Assembly: GCF_947487605.1 (NCBI RefSeq) | Contig: NZ_CANKXK010000009.1 | Location: 1-64,000, forward strand | Length of the DNA: 64,000 bases | Source: an uncultured Algibacter sp. | Lineage (GTDB): Bacteria > Bacteroidota > Bacteroidia > Flavobacteriales > Flavobacteriaceae | Direction of reading: 5' to 3' | In this document: in pieces, positions 29,582 through 39,707 of the stretch | Numbering within the stretch: position 1 is the first letter of the stretch | Layout: every line of letters begins with the position of its first letter | Program-made: the position numbers and the translations under genes | Notes under the pieces: model-generated | Told to the model about the DNA's origin: nothing | What the model saw: the letters and a program-made list of their open reading frames with translations, nothing else | Databases searched by the model: none

Positions 29582-30175
29582 CTAAGAGGGTTCTGCAATG
29601 GTGTTTAACGTTTTGTAAACAAGATGTATTGGTAATCCCATAACATTAAAATAAGAGCCTTGTATTTTGGTAACACCAATTTGCCCTATCCATTCTTGAA
29701 TACCATATGCTCCAGCTTTATCGAAAGGTTTAAAGGTGTTTATGTAGTGCCAAATTTCTTCATCAGATAAATGCTTAAAAGTTACTTTTGTTATGTTATG
29801 AAGAGTTTTTTCAAAGTTAAGTGTAGTAAAACAAACAGAAGTAATAACCTCATGAGTAGCATTGCTTAAAGATTTTAAAATACTAAAAGCTTCATTTTTA
29901 TCTCTTGGTTTACCCAATGCTTTATTATTATGCCAAACAATAGTGTCGCTTGTTATTAGAATGTCTTTTGGTTTTAATTCTTCTTTAAAGGGTAATGCCT
30001 TTAATTGCGCTAGATAATTACTTATTTCAAAATGGGTTAATCTGTTTGGATATTCTTCTTTTACTGGTTTTAGTCTCACTTCAAAATCTAAATCCAAATT
30101 TTTGAAAAACGCTTGCCTTCTAGGAGATCCTGAAGCTAAAATTATATGATAATTTTTTAGTTTTTTATTGAGCAT
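29582..30175 (-). CDS. Maf family nucleotide pyrophosphatase
   Basis: 'HIILASGSPRRQAFFKNLDLDFEV', 'ITSDTIVWHNNKALGKP', 'DKAGAYGIQEW'. Confidence 0.95.
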   Translation of the reverse strand: MLNKKLKNYHIILASGSPRRQAFFKNLDLDFEVRLKPVKEEYPNRLTHFEISNYLAQLKALPFKEELKPKDILITSDTIVWHNNKALGKPRDKNEAFSILKSLSNATHEVITSVCFTTLNFEKTLHNITKVTFKHLSDEEIWHYINTFKPFDKAGAYGIQEWIGQIGVTKIQGSYFNVMGLPIHLVYKTLNTIAEPS

Positions 30176-31089
30176 TAATTTAGAATTACAAACTTGTATA
30201 AAAGTAACGAAAGCATCCCAAAAAGCATGATTAATTTATAAACGCTACTTATATGATGAAATTCGCTTTTTGTTTTAGCTGTAAATAGTTTAATAGAATT
30301 ATAAATTAATGGACCTACAATTAAAAGCAGAAAGTAACTAACAGCTATAGGTTGTTTGTATAGGCTTGAATTAATATAATATATGATACCGAGTAATGGT
30401 ATAAAGTTTAAAATAATTAAAAAATTTTTGGAGCGTTCTCTGCCAATAGCTATTGGTAAGGTATTCATGCCTGCTTTGTAATCGCCATCTATGTCTTCAA
30501 TATCTTTTGCTATTTCTCTAAGTAAATTAATGATGAAAGCAAACAGAGCATAATCAAATATTACTTTGAAAAACGTTAATTGCGTTTGTTTATTTAAAGA
30601 TGTTATTGATGGAAGTAATTCAAATATGCCAACAAAAATAAGACTTAACGCTACAAGAATAGAAATAATAATATTACCTACTAAAAGTGTGCGTTTTAAA
30701 TAAGTGGCATAAATATAAAGCAATACAGAAACTATTACAAATAGTGAAAAGAAAGCACTTTTTTCAACTAAGTGTGATAGGTAAAACCCTAAACCAACCC
30801 CAGTAACATTAAAAATAATAAACAAATTATAAGCGTTTTTTTCTGAAATATTTTTACCAACAATTAGCTTATTCGGTTTGTTTATAGCATCTGTTTCGGT
30901 ATCGCTTATATCGTTTATAATATTACCAGCAGCAGCAATACAAATGGTAGCTAGTATTAAGATTGAAATTCCGACACCATTCAAACTAGTATTGACGCCA
31001 AACGGTTCTAATAAAGCATATTTAATAAGTAGTTGCACTAAAGCAATCATTAATAAATTTTTCCAGCGGATGAGGTTTAAAAGTTTCAT
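30175..31089 (-). CDS. UbiA-type prenyltransferase
   Basis: 'NIINDISDTETDAINKPNK', 'REIAKDIEDIDGDYKAGMNTLPIAIG'. Confidence 0.9.
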   Translation of the reverse strand: MKLLNLIRWKNLLMIALVQLLIKYALLEPFGVNTSLNGVGISILILATICIAAAGNIINDISDTETDAINKPNKLIVGKNISEKNAYNLFIIFNVTGVGLGFYLSHLVEKSAFFSLFVIVSVLLYIYATYLKRTLLVGNIIISILVALSLIFVGIFELLPSITSLNKQTQLTFFKVIFDYALFAFIINLLREIAKDIEDIDGDYKAGMNTLPIAIGRERSKNFLIILNFIPLLGIIYYINSSLYKQPIAVSYFLLLIVGPLIYNSIKLFTAKTKSEFHHISSVYKLIMLFGMLSLLLYKFVILN

Positions 31090-31958
31090 TAATCTTGCAC
31101 ATGAAAAATGAATGGGAAACTATATTTTGAATTCACATTTTTACCATTATTCTTAGCTGGTATAAATCTAGGAAGCAGATTAATTGTATGACTTATTTCG
31201 TCACTTAATTCAGGATTTTTTGATTCTATTTTTATGTTGACAACATTTCCTTCTTTATCAATTATAAAATGAATTTTATTTTTAAGTCTACCAGTTAAAC
31301 CTATGTTAGAGGCAATCTCAGGATTAAACTTTCTAGAGAAAAACCACGTAATTGTTTGTGATACACATCTCTTTAAAAGGGCTTTGTCTTTTAAGTGAGA
31401 ACAATTATAGGTTTTTGCGGGGATATTTATATCATCGGAAATGATATCATTTTCATCAATACTTACGTATGTAAACGGTTTATTATATAATAAAGTTTTA
31501 ACTGATTGTATTGAATTCTTATTAATCTTTAGTTTACAAGAGTTTTCATTTTTTTTTAGCTTAAGTCGAGCTCCAATAAAATTGAAAAGTAAAAAATTAT
31601 TTTCCTGATTTGCTTGGATATATAAGATATTTGATGACTTCTTTTTATTTCCTATACTTATGATATTGTTTTCAGTATTGTAGTATAAAACCTTATTAAA
31701 TATATCATGGTTAAATGGTAAAGGTGTTGTTTTTTCAGTTTTTATTTCAACCAATCCATTTTTACTGAAAGCAAAATTTATGGTTTGAAAAAATGAAGAT
31801 ATTGAATTAATTTTGTCTCTATCAACAGCCTCAAATATTTTTGAATCTACATCAACTTCATTAACTTCCCAAAGCCCTGTTAATGTTTTATTAGTTATGT
31901 TTTGAGAAAACATTTGATTAAATGAAACAATGAGTAATATAATTTGTAGTTTTTTCAT
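31089..31958 (-). CDS. Hypothetical secreted protein with TonB-C-like end
   Basis: Signal peptide; C-terminal '...INLLPRFIPAKNNGKNVNSKYSFPFIFHV'. Confidence 0.6.
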   Translation of the reverse strand: MKKLQIILLIVSFNQMFSQNITNKTLTGLWEVNEVDVDSKIFEAVDRDKINSISSFFQTINFAFSKNGLVEIKTEKTTPLPFNHDIFNKVLYYNTENNIISIGNKKKSSNILYIQANQENNFLLFNFIGARLKLKKNENSCKLKINKNSIQSVKTLLYNKPFTYVSIDENDIISDDINIPAKTYNCSHLKDKALLKRCVSQTITWFFSRKFNPEIASNIGLTGRLKNKIHFIIDKEGNVVNIKIESKNPELSDEISHTINLLPRFIPAKNNGKNVNSKYSFPFIFHVQD

Positions 31959-31970
31959 TATGCCTTTTTC

Positions 31971-32501
31971 TTAATCATATTTAGCCCCAAAATTTCCACT
32001 CCACTTACCTTGAACTTTTAATACTTGCTCAATAACGTCGCGCACCGCACCTTTACCACCTTTTTTATGAGATACGTATTTTGAAATATTTTTAATTTCT
32101 GGAACAGCATCCTGTGGGCAACATGGTAAACCAATACCTTTCATGACGGGGTAATCTGGAATATCATCACCCATGTATAATGCGTTTTCAGATTTTATGT
32201 CTTTTTTGCTGAAATAATCATCTAGTTGCTCAATTTTATTATGAGCACCAAGATAAATATCTGTAATCCCTAAACCTTTTAAACGAACACGAACACCTTC
32301 ATTCGATCCGCCTGAAATAATACACACGTTATAACCCATATCAACCGCGGTTTTGAGTGCGTAGCCATCTTTTATGTTCATGGTTCTTAACATGTCTCCA
32401 GTAGCAGTAATATGAACTGTTCCATCTGTTAGTACACCATCAACATCAAAAATAAATGTTGTGATATGGTTTAGGTATTCTTTATAACTTTTTTCTTCCA
32501 T
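31971..32501 (-). CDS. KdsC-like HAD-IIIA phosphatase
   Basis: 'TFIFDVDGVLTDGTVHI', 'MNIKDGYALKTAVDMGYNVCIISGG', 'YMGDDIPDYPVM'. Confidence 0.92.
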   Translation of the reverse strand: MEEKSYKEYLNHITTFIFDVDGVLTDGTVHITATGDMLRTMNIKDGYALKTAVDMGYNVCIISGGSNEGVRVRLKGLGITDIYLGAHNKIEQLDDYFSKKDIKSENALYMGDDIPDYPVMKGIGLPCCPQDAVPEIKNISKYVSHKKGGKGAVRDVIEQVLKVQGKWSGNFGAKYD

Positions 32502-33249
32502 GGGTTTGCTGTATTGAACTTGTTAAGAGCTTATAAATGTCTTTATGATGATTGCTTTCTAAAGTTTTTAAGTGCTTTTTAATGGTTTTTATATCATTGC
32601 GCTTTGCTGGCCCTGTTTGTGCCATGTAAGGTGATATATCTTGTATTTTCTTAGCAGTCTCTAAGATAAGTGGTTTTAATAAATCGAATTCTGCTCCTTG
32701 GCTTTCTGTTATTTCATGGCCAACTCTATACAGTTGGTTCGTAAAATTATTCACAAAAACAGCAGCTAAATGCAAAACGCGTCTTTGATCGCTATTTACT
32801 TTTTTTAAAGGACTTCCAATACTCAAAGCAAGCTCCTTTAGAATGTGATAATCAGATTTATTGATAGTTTCAATACAAATAGGGACATTAGCAAAATTCA
32901 TTTTAGCACCTTTGCTAAAGGTTTGCAAAGGATAAAAAACACCTCGTTTGTGTTTCTTATCAAGGTCGTAAACATTCACGCTTCCAGAAGTATGCACCAC
33001 TAATTTATCTTTTAATGACAATTGCTTAGATAAAGAAGCAATAGCATCATCGCTAACTGCCAAAATATAGACATCGGCATCTTTTAGCATTGATAAATCA
33101 TCTGTAGTAGTAACCTCGTTTTTATATTGCTTTATAGAATCAATACTTCTGTTAAACCATTGAATTACAGAAATATTATCAGATTCTTTAAAAGCCTTAA
33201 ATAAGTGTGTCGCAACATTGCCTGCGCCAAGAATGACAACTGAAACCAT
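32482..33249 (-). CDS. Rossmann-like / DUF2520 domain protein
   Basis: 'VVILGAGNVATHLFKAF', 'VHTSGSVNV', 'GVFYPLQTFSKG'. Confidence 0.88.
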   Translation of the reverse strand: MVSVVILGAGNVATHLFKAFKESDNISVIQWFNRSIDSIKQYKNEVTTTDDLSMLKDADVYILAVSDDAIASLSKQLSLKDKLVVHTSGSVNVYDLDKKHKRGVFYPLQTFSKGAKMNFANVPICIETINKSDYHILKELALSIGSPLKKVNSDQRRVLHLAAVFVNNFTNQLYRVGHEITESQGAEFDLLKPLILETAKKIQDISPYMAQTGPAKRNDIKTIKKHLKTLESNHHKDIYKLLTSSIQQTHGRKKL

Positions 33250-33307
33250 ACTGCTAAAATAGGTAATAAAACCATATTTAAAAACCTATTGTCTTATCTT
33301 TGTTATT

Positions 33308-33712
33308 ATGGACAAAAAGGATATTAATACAAGAGAGGATGTCTTTTTACTGGTGTCATCTTTTTATAAAAAAGTAAGACTTGATAGTGTTTTAGGTCCT
33401 TTCTTCAACGATGTGATTAAGGATTGGGATGCGCATTTAGATAGACTAACCACATTTTGGGAAACGAGCTTATTTATGACGCGAAAACTGGAGCATAAGT
33501 ATTATGGAGACCCTCTTAAAGCTCACGTAAAAGTTGATAAAGAGAATAATAATAGTATTACCGAGTTACATTTTGGTTTATGGCTGAACCTATGGTTTGA
33601 AACCATTGAAGAACTCTTTAAAGGAGATAACGCCGAAAATGCTAAAAGACGCGCCAGAAAAATGGGAACCTTTTTGCATTTAAAAATATTTGAAGCGAGA
33701 ATAAAAAAGTAG
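33308..33712 (+). CDS. Group III truncated hemoglobin
   Basis: 'VLLVSSFYKKVRLDSVLGPFFNDVI...HLDRLTTFWETSLFM', 'HFGLWLNLWFETIEELFKGDNAENAKRRARKMG'. Confidence 0.9.
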   Translation: MDKKDINTREDVFLLVSSFYKKVRLDSVLGPFFNDVIKDWDAHLDRLTTFWETSLFMTRKLEHKYYGDPLKAHVKVDKENNNSITELHFGLWLNLWFETIEELFKGDNAENAKRRARKMGTFLHLKIFEARIKK

Positions 33713-33726
33713 GCAGTAATCAGTTT

Positions 33727-33789
33727 GCAGTCGCAGTCGCAGTCTCCCGTCATCGGTCTTCAGTCTTCAGTCTTCGGTCTTCGGTCTTC
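33727..33789. repeat. Short tandem repeats: 3 x GCAGTC (33727-33744), 5 x (A/G)GTCTTC (33755-33789)
   Basis: Counted directly from the sequence. Confidence 0.95.
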
Positions 33790-33833
33790 AAACTTTTCCA
33801 ACACTTTAACACCTCAAAACAAACATAAATCCC

Positions 33834-33841
33834 TAAATTTG
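33834..33841 (+). promoter_or_regulatory. Candidate Bacteroidota -7 element for ccsBA (TAAATTTG)
   Basis: Exact match to TAnnTTTG, 27 nt upstream of ATG; no clear -33 TTG. Confidence 0.4.
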
Positions 33842-33867
33842 CACGACCTTAAAATTGGGTTGTAATT

Positions 33868-36800
33868 ATGAAAAAAAGACTTGCCAATATTTTCTTTTCT
33901 ACCAGACTTACTGCTTTCTTATTTATTGTCTTTGCAGCTGCCATGGCTACAGGAACAATTCTTGATGCTGGACAAGAAACATCGCCAACTCCATATACTA
34001 GAAACTTAATTTATAATGCGTGGTGGTTTGAAGCAATCATGGTATTCTTCATTATTAATTTCACAGGAAATGTTTTTAGATTCAGACTTTATAAGAAAGA
34101 AAAGTGGGCGACATTCATATTACACCTAGCATTTATTTTTATTCTCTTAGGAGCTTTTATAACACGTTATGCGAGTTTTGAGGGGATGATGGCTATTCGA
34201 GAGGGTGCTACAGAGAACGCATTTCTATCTCAAAAAACATATGTAACCGCTCAAATTGTTGGTGATTACGAAATTGATGGGCAATTACAACAACGCTATT
34301 TAGAAACTGAAGTCGATTTCTCAGCACGTTTGGATAACGATTTTAAAGTTACAACAGACTACAATAAGCAACCAATTTCTATTGAATTGGAAAAGTTTAT
34401 TAAAGGTGCTGAAGAAGATATTGTTCCAAATGATACTGGTGAAGAATACCTTAAAATTGTTGAAGCAGGAGGTAGTGGACCACATAATCACTTTTTAAAA
34501 GTTGGACAAGTGCAAAGTATTCATAACATTCTTTTTGCATTAAACAAACCAACCGAAGGTGCTATAAATATTACCTATACAGAGAATTCACTTTTAATTA
34601 AATCTCCATTTGAAGGTGAGTTTCTTACTATGGCAACCATGACTCAAGGAAAACTTGTAAAAGATAGCTTGCAACCTTTAGCATTGCGTTCGCGTTATAT
34701 TATTGGCAATATGCAGATGGTATTTCCAAAACCTGTAGTTAAGGGTGTTTTTGATGTGGTTCAAAAATCACAAATACTTAAGAATGATGAAGATGGTGTG
34801 GTGTTAAAAGTGACTGCAAATGATGAAACTAAGCATGTTGGATTACTTGGAGGCAAAGGCATGAATAACCCATTAAAACAAGTTGAAATAGGCGGTTTAG
34901 ATTTTGCTTTAAGATATGGTTCAAAAGTATTAGAATTACCATTTTCAATAAAGCTTAACGACTTTGAAGCAGAACGTTACCCGGGTACAGAAAGAGGCTA
35001 TTCGGCGTATTCTAGTGAGGTTACCGTTATTGACAATGAGGAGGGCGATTTCGATTATAAGATATTTATGAATAACATTTTGGATCATCGCGGGTATCGA
35101 TTTTTTCAATCTGGTTTCGATCCCGATGAGAAAGGAACCATTCTTTCTGTAAATCATGACTACTGGGGAACGCTTATTACCTACATTGGGTACTTTATGT
35201 TATATTTTGGTTTGATGGTTATTTTGTTTTCAAAGCATTCGCGTTTTGGCGATTTAAAAAAGCAATTGGAAAAGGTTAAAAAGAAGAAAGCAAAATTGTT
35301 TGCTATAATGCTATTATGTTTTGGATTACAAGCTGTGGCACAAGAGCATTCTGTAAACGATGGGCACGACCATTCAAAACCGAGTAAGGCTCAAATAGAT
35401 TCTATATTAAAAGCGAATATTACTCCTAAGGAGCATGCTAACAAATTTGGACATTTAGTTATTCAAGATTTAAGCGGACGTATGATGCCGGTGAACACCT
35501 ATGCTTCAGAGATGTTGCGAAAGTTAAGTAAGTATGATACTTACAACGATTTTGATGCAAATCAAGTATTCTTATCCATTCAAGAAAGTCCAATGCTATG
35601 GTATAATGTACCAATCATTTATTTGAAGCTTAAAAAAGGGGATTCCATTAGAAAACTTATTGGTGTTAGCAAGGACGAAAAGTATGTAAGACTAGCCGAT
35701 TTCTTTTCAGACATGGGAGAATATAAATTAGCGCCTTTTTTAGATGAAGCTTACAAAGCACAAGTGCCTAATGGATTTCAGAAAGAGTTTAAAGAAACCG
35801 ATCAGCGTGTAAATTTACTTTACAATACTATTGAAGGGATGTCATTAAAGATTTTCCCAATCCCAGATGATGAAAATAATAAATGGATTTCTAATTACGA
35901 TTATAGAAGTGGTAACTACAAAATTCAAGATTCACTTTATCAAAATTTTATAAAGAATGGATTTAGAGCTTATCTATTTACGCTTAATCAAGCAAAACAA
36001 TCTGGTGACTATAAAGAAACTGAAAAACTTTTAGCAGCATTCAAAAAAACGCAGCATCGTTATGGTGGCGAAGTCATGCTTAGCGATGATAAAGTAAAAA
36101 CTGAAGTGCTTTACAACAAATATGACATTTTTAAAAAGCTATTTAGTTGGTACTTATACGCTGGAAGCTTATTGTTCATTCTGCTCATTATTCAGATATT
36201 TAATGACTTAAATAAAGTTATAAACACCTCAGTTACGGTTTTTAAATTTGTGATTCTAGGGTTGTTTTTATTACATACAGCTGGATTAATTGTACGCTGG
36301 TACATTTCTGGTCATGCACCTTGGAGTGATGCTTACGAGTCTATGATTTATGTGGCATGGGCTACAATGTTTTTTGGATTAGCATTCGGCAGAAAAAGTG
36401 ATTTAACCATAGCTTCAACTGCTTTTGTTACAGCAATGATTTTAATGATTGCTCATTGGAATTGGATGGATCCAGCCATTGCAAACCTACAACCCGTTTT
36501 AAATAGCTATTGGCTAATGATACATGTAGCAGTTATTGTGGCAAGTTATGGACCATTTACTTTAGGAATGATTCTAGGAGTTGTGAGTTTACTACTCATG
36601 ATTTTTACGAATAAGAAGAACAAAAAGAAAATGGCTTTAAACATCAAGGAGCTTACCATAATTAATGAAATGGCTTTAACGGTTGGCTTGGTTATGTTAA
36701 CCATTGGAAACTTTTTAGGAGGTATGTGGGCTAACGAGAGTTGGGGACGCTATTGGGGTTGGGATCCCAAAGAAACTTGGGCACTTATTAGTATTATGAT

Positions 36801-37053
36801 ATACGCTTTTGTAATTCATATGCGTTTGGTTCCTGGTTTGCGTAGCCGCTGGTTTTATAACTTGATGTCTATCGTAGCCTTTGCAAGTATTCTTATGACG
36901 TATTTTGGTGTAAATTTCTATTTAGCTGGCTTACATAGTTACGCAAGTGGCGATCAAATAGTAAGCGTAAAATTTATAAGCATAGCCTGTGCTATAGTTA
37001 CGGTTTTAGGATTCTTTGCATACAGAGGATATGCTAAACATTACCAAAAGTAA
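33868..37053 (+). CDS. ccsBA: Fused cytochrome c biogenesis protein (ResB/CcsA, 1061 aa)
   Basis: ResB-like N-terminus; CcsA signature 'GNFLGGMWANESWGRYWGWDPKETWALISIMIYAFVIHMRL'. Confidence 0.93.
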   Translation: MKKRLANIFFSTRLTAFLFIVFAAAMATGTILDAGQETSPTPYTRNLIYNAWWFEAIMVFFIINFTGNVFRFRLYKKEKWATFILHLAFIFILLGAFITRYASFEGMMAIREGATENAFLSQKTYVTAQIVGDYEIDGQLQQRYLETEVDFSARLDNDFKVTTDYNKQPISIELEKFIKGAEEDIVPNDTGEEYLKIVEAGGSGPHNHFLKVGQVQSIHNILFALNKPTEGAINITYTENSLLIKSPFEGEFLTMATMTQGKLVKDSLQPLALRSRYIIGNMQMVFPKPVVKGVFDVVQKSQILKNDEDGVVLKVTANDETKHVGLLGGKGMNNPLKQVEIGGLDFALRYGSKVLELPFSIKLNDFEAERYPGTERGYSAYSSEVTVIDNEEGDFDYKIFMNNILDHRGYRFFQSGFDPDEKGTILSVNHDYWGTLITYIGYFMLYFGLMVILFSKHSRFGDLKKQLEKVKKKKAKLFAIMLLCFGLQAVAQEHSVNDGHDHSKPSKAQIDSILKANITPKEHANKFGHLVIQDLSGRMMPVNTYASEMLRKLSKYDTYNDFDANQVFLSIQESPMLWYNVPIIYLKLKKGDSIRKLIGVSKDEKYVRLADFFSDMGEYKLAPFLDEAYKAQVPNGFQKEFKETDQRVNLLYNTIEGMSLKIFPIPDDENNKWISNYDYRSGNYKIQDSLYQNFIKNGFRAYLFTLNQAKQSGDYKETEKLLAAFKKTQHRYGGEVMLSDDKVKTEVLYNKYDIFKKLFSWYLYAGSLLFILLIIQIFNDLNKVINTSVTVFKFVILGLFLLHTAGLIVRWYISGHAPWSDAYESMIYVAWATMFFGLAFGRKSDLTIASTAFVTAMILMIAHWNWMDPAIANLQPVLNSYWLMIHVAVIVASYGPFTLGMILGVVSLLLMIFTNKKNKKKMALNIKELTIINEMALTVGLVMLTIGNFLGGMWANESWGRYWGWDPKETWALISIMIYAFVIHMRLVPGLRSRWFYNLMSIVAFASILMTYFGVNFYLAGLHSYASGDQIVSVKFISIACAIVTVLGFFAYRGYAKHYQK

Positions 37054-37134
37054 GGTTTTAAACATTTTAATATTCTTTTTATTTATAAACTTCATTTGTG
37101 TTAATTTTGGTTTTCATTAAACAATTTAGGACAC

Positions 37135-37575
37135 ATGAAAATATTCAAAGAATTTAAGGAGTTCGCCGTAAAAGGTAATATGATGGATATGGCCATCGGT
37201 ATTATAATAGGAGCTGCTTTTAATAAGGTAATCGATGTTTTGGTTAAGATGGTGTTTCTACCGCCATTATCTTTATTAACCGATGGTGTAAATTTTCAAG
37301 ATAAACGTATTATTTTAAGAGAAGCCCTTGCTGATACTTCTGGAGCTGTAATAACAGACGAAGTGGCAATTGGTTATGGTTCGCTTGTAGAAGCTTTTTT
37401 AGATTTCATTATAATTGGCTTTACGGTATTTATTGTGGTTAAATTTATGAACCGACTACGCAATAAAGCCCAAGACACCAAAGACGAAACTGTTGCTACA
37501 CCAAAAGATATTGAATTACTAACAAAGCTCAACGAATTAATGGAAGAGCAAAATGCTTTGTTGAAATCTAAGTGA
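37135..37575 (+). CDS. mscL: Large-conductance mechanosensitive channel MscL
   Basis: 'FKEFAVKGNMMDMAIGIIIGAAFNKVIDVLVKMVFLPPLSLL'. Confidence 0.96.
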   Translation: MKIFKEFKEFAVKGNMMDMAIGIIIGAAFNKVIDVLVKMVFLPPLSLLTDGVNFQDKRIILREALADTSGAVITDEVAIGYGSLVEAFLDFIIIGFTVFIVVKFMNRLRNKAQDTKDETVATPKDIELLTKLNELMEEQNALLKSK

Positions 37576-37577
37576 TT

Positions 37578-37733
37578 ATGGCTAAAAAAGGAAGTGAGAA
37601 AAACACTAAAAGCAAAGCTAAACATGCTAGGTTAGTAACGCAAAAGAAAAATAAAAAGAAAGCTGAAGAGGCATTAAGAAAAGAACGTTTGAAAAATATT
37701 GTCAAAAAAATGAAAGAAAATTCGAGTAGTTGA
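37578..37733 (+). CDS. 51-aa highly basic small protein (absent from the ORF track)
   Basis: Manual translation MAKKGSEKNTKSKAKHARLVTQKKNKKKAEEALRKERLKNIVKKMKENSSS*, 2 nt after the mscL stop. Confidence 0.55.
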   Translation: MAKKGSEKNTKSKAKHARLVTQKKNKKKAEEALRKERLKNIVKKMKENSSS

Positions 37734-37786
37734 ATAAAAGTTTTAAATTTATAGCTTTCAAATTTTAACAAACCAAATTTAAAATC

Positions 37787-38677
37787 ATGCGCAAACTAAC
37801 CATCGCTTTATTACTGTTTTTTTCTTTTCATATAAATGCTCAAGAAGCAGATTCATTATCTATTAACTTAGAACAATATCAAAGTGTCTTAGATAGTATC
37901 AATAATTCATTTACTTATGAATATGGAAGTATTAATTTAGATGATGGATTAGCCGTTTTAAATGTCCCTCAAGGTTTTAAGTTTTTAAATGGAGAACAAA
38001 GCAGTTATGTTTTGACAGAGTTATGGGGTAATCCTCCTGGTGAAACCATTGGATTGCTTTTTCCAGAAGACATGTCGCCAATGCATGATGCATTTACCTA
38101 TTGTGTCGAAATTGAATATTCAGAAGAGGGTTATATAGATGATGAAGATGCCGAAGATTTAAATTACGACGATTTACTAGAAGAAATGCAAGAAGATATC
38201 ATAGCTTCTAATCCGCAACGCATCGAGCAAGGGTATGGATCTATGGAACTTATTGGTTGGGCATCTCAGCCTTATTACGATAAAGAAAGTAAAAAACTGC
38301 ATTGGGCTAAAGAATTAAAATTTGAAGGCACAGATATTAATACCTTAAATTATAATATTAGAGTATTAGGTAGAAAAGGCTATCTTAATTTAAATGCTAT
38401 TGGAGATATTGATATGCTCGATACTTTTAATGCTGATAGAGACAATATTTTACACAGTGTAGAATTTACAGCGGGTAATAGATATTCCGATTTTAATCCA
38501 GACATCGATGAGGTGGCAGCTTATGGTATTGGTGGATTGATAGCTGGAAAAATATTAGCCAAAGCAGGTTTCTTTGCTTTAATTTTAAAATTCTGGAAGT
38601 TTATTGCTATTGGAGCAGTTGCTCTTTTTAGCGCATTTAGAAAGAAAATATTTGGAGGAGGGAAAGAAGAAGTATAG
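37787..38677 (+). CDS. DUF2167 domain-containing membrane protein
   Basis: 'LDDGLAVLNVPQGFKFLNGEQSSYVLTELWGNPP', 'LIGWASQPYYDKESKKLHWAKELKFEG'. Confidence 0.9.
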   Translation: MRKLTIALLLFFSFHINAQEADSLSINLEQYQSVLDSINNSFTYEYGSINLDDGLAVLNVPQGFKFLNGEQSSYVLTELWGNPPGETIGLLFPEDMSPMHDAFTYCVEIEYSEEGYIDDEDAEDLNYDDLLEEMQEDIIASNPQRIEQGYGSMELIGWASQPYYDKESKKLHWAKELKFEGTDINTLNYNIRVLGRKGYLNLNAIGDIDMLDTFNADRDNILHSVEFTAGNRYSDFNPDIDEVAAYGIGGLIAGKILAKAGFFALILKFWKFIAIGAVALFSAFRKKIFGGGKEEV

Positions 38678-38753
38678 AAATTTTAAAGATTGTAAGTTAT
38701 AGTAATTGTGATAGATTTGTCCAAATTGTATAAAGAAGGATAATTTAACATAG

Positions 38754-39410
38754 CTAAAATAGTTGCTCTAGCTTGTTAAAAGCAATTTCTTTAAAATCTT
38801 TAATTACCATATTGGCTTTTGAATAGTCTTGATTTTTAGAATGAAAACTATCAAAACCTACACAGAAAATACCTGCTGCTTTTGCGGCTTCAACACCGTT
38901 TGTTGAATCTTCAATAACTATACATTCGTCTTTAGAAAAACCAGAAGCTTCTGCTGCCTTTATAAAAATTTCTGGATGAGGTTTTGATTGTTTTAAGTCG
39001 CCACCACTAAGTTTAGCTATAAAATATTGGTTTAAATCAAAACGGTCAAAAATTTGATTGATACTCGTCATAGCAGCGGAAGAAGCCAGTACCAAAGTGA
39101 GTCCATTACTATGATAATCTTTTATTAAATCTAAAACCCCTTCAATAAGTCCTAAATCAGAATTGCTATAAAAAAAGTGTTTGTAGTATTTACGCTTTAA
39201 AGCGACTAATGTTTCTGGAGATTCATCAAGATTAAAATGATCGCATAAACGCTTGCAAATATTAATGGTGGATTGTCCTGTGAAAGATTCGTAAAGTTCA
39301 GTTGAAACCTCAATACCAACTTCATCAAACATATCGTGGTAGGCTTTATTATGCATAGGTTCACTATCTATAATAACACCATCCATATCAAAAATAACTG
39401 CTTTTAACAT
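38754..39410 (-). CDS. HAD family hydrolase (beta-phosphoglucomutase-like)
   Basis: 'AVIFDMDGVIIDSEPMH', 'KPHPEIFIKAAEASGFSKDECIVIEDSTNGVEAAKAAGI'. Confidence 0.92.
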   Translation of the reverse strand: MLKAVIFDMDGVIIDSEPMHNKAYHDMFDEVGIEVSTELYESFTGQSTINICKRLCDHFNLDESPETLVALKRKYYKHFFYSNSDLGLIEGVLDLIKDYHSNGLTLVLASSAAMTSINQIFDRFDLNQYFIAKLSGGDLKQSKPHPEIFIKAAEASGFSKDECIVIEDSTNGVEAAKAAGIFCVGFDSFHSKNQDYSKANMVIKDFKEIAFNKLEQLF

Positions 39411-39707
39411 TTCTAAAATTTTTTGGCGAAGATAAAATAATAGGCATTCTTAGCCTAAGGACATTTTGTGGTTTTAAATAAAATTGTCATATTTGTTCCT
39501 TATGATTGTTTAATTGAAAATGAGTTCATCAATGCAGAGCATTGAGGATTCCGTTGAAATTGTCATTTCCGTGCAAACGGGAATCAAAAAATATAAGCTT
39601 TTATAATTTTTATTTCAACATCGTTCTCGCGTCGAGGTTCTCTCGAGCAAAACAAAAGCTAAGTGCTATGTGCATTTGGCAATGTTCTATATTTAATTAT
39701 TTCAAAA

